DNA of 6,351 bases, from positions 1 to 6,351 of the forward strand of contig CAYWCX010000039.1 in assembly GCA_964456925.1 (NCBI GenBank), read 5' to 3'. The stretch's first letter is position 1. Each line of letters begins with the position of its first letter. The notes beneath the pieces were generated by a model. That model had not been told where the DNA came from and made no database searches. It saw only the letters and a list, made by a program, of their open reading frames with translations. Position numbers and translations under genes: made by a program. The DNA comes from JBAZKK01 sp964456925 (GTDB lineage Bacteria > Omnitrophota > Gorgyraeia > Gygaellales > Profunditerraquicolaceae). Positions 6,035-6,351 of this stretch are shown one piece after another.

Positions 6035-6351
6035 ATGACTTATAAGCGGCAAGGTTTGAAAATAATATTATATATAATATATATTTTATTATTAGCTTTA
6101 TCTTTGCCAAGAGACAAGTCTTACGGTCAAGAGCTGCCGAAGCAACATCCTGCCGAGACCGCGGATACTTATATAACTCAAGGCAGGGCCTATTTGCAAC
6201 AAGGCCAATACGACCAGGCCCTTGCTGACTTTAATAAGGCCTTGGAAATAGACCCTCGGCGTTCGGGCGTATATCTGGACAGAGGCAGTATTTACTTTAA
6301 CAAAGCCCAATACGAACCCGCCCTTGCCGATTTTAACCAAACCCTCCAGTT
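6035..6351 (+). CDS. TPR-repeat protein with N-terminal signal sequence, 3' partial
   Basis: An open frame from ATG 6035 runs off the right edge; 105 codons are visible. The strong SD at 6024-6031 fixes the start. The N-terminus MTYKRQGLK is basic and is followed by a hydrophobic helix (about 9-24), a signal peptide or anchor, so the repeats should lie outside the cytoplasmic membrane. From about residue 46 come tetratricopeptide repeats. The first reads AYLQQGQYDQALADFNKALE followed by IDP. The second, about 34 residues on, contains IYFNKAQYEPALADFNQTLQ and is cut by the edge. Consensus positions (Tyr, Gly, Tyr, Ala, Phe, Ala, Pro) are kept. TPR domains bind proteins or peptides, so a scaffold role in the envelope is likely, but the partner is unknown. 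The signal segment is extremely A+T-rich and uses four ATA isoleucine codons, unlike the rest of the window. It lies 52 bases after the preceding gene. Confidence 0.88.
   Translation, partial: MTYKRQGLKIILYIIYILLLALSLPRDKSYGQELPKQHPAETADTYITQGRAYLQQGQYDQALADFNKALEIDPRRSGVYLDRGSIYFNKAQYEPALADFNQTLQ

Noticed and set aside
6073..6078. TATAAT inside the TPR signal sequence as a promoter
   Set aside because: The nearest TTGAAA (6056-6061) is only 11 bases away, and the region is A+T-rich enough for chance matches.
6098..6340. Minus-strand open frame opposite the TPR gene
   Set aside because: The + strand frame has a strong SD, signal sequence and TPR consensus, so the reverse frame is a shadow.

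Overview
The window carries seven complete or nearly complete genes and one truncated at the right edge, all on the + strand and densely packed. No stretch over about 100 bases lacks a gene, and I see no tRNA, rRNA, CRISPR array, IS element or attachment site. The Shine-Dalgarno (SD) sites, bacterial-type PurH, MnmE and zinc-type FolE, and a PilZ domain make it bacterial. Moderate G+C and the mix of housekeeping genes with PilZ, HAMP and TPR envelope-type proteins would fit an uncultured Gram-negative lineage such as Omnitrophota. That placement is an impression from memory; the sequence does not prove it.

Left part (1-4601): the 3' three quarters of purH, then folC, mnmE and folE. Gaps are 62 bases, a 14-base overlap and about 30 bases, so one operon is likely. 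All four products touch folate: PurH consumes 10-formyl-THF, FolC makes dihydrofolate and folylpolyglutamate, MnmE uses methylene-THF to modify tRNA wobble uridine, and FolE starts pterin synthesis from GTP. The purH-folC gap holds a degenerate 7-base tandem repeat and a small hairpin.

Middle (4618-5172): a GTG-started PilZ-domain protein, a probable c-di-GMP receptor with a basic plus helical C-terminal tail. It follows folE by 16 bases and probably ends the operon.

Right part (5195-6351): a good sigma70-type promoter (TTGCTT, 17 bases, TATAAT) appears to start a second unit. It contains a 131-residue two-helix membrane protein whose only recognisable domain is HAMP, a tightly coupled 104-residue single-pass membrane protein of unknown family, and the start of a secreted or anchored TPR protein. 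The TPR gene's strong SD has a perfect 7-base complement just upstream that could mask it. The HAMP-only protein with its orphan partner is the least explained content here. Nothing in the window by itself demonstrates a new system.
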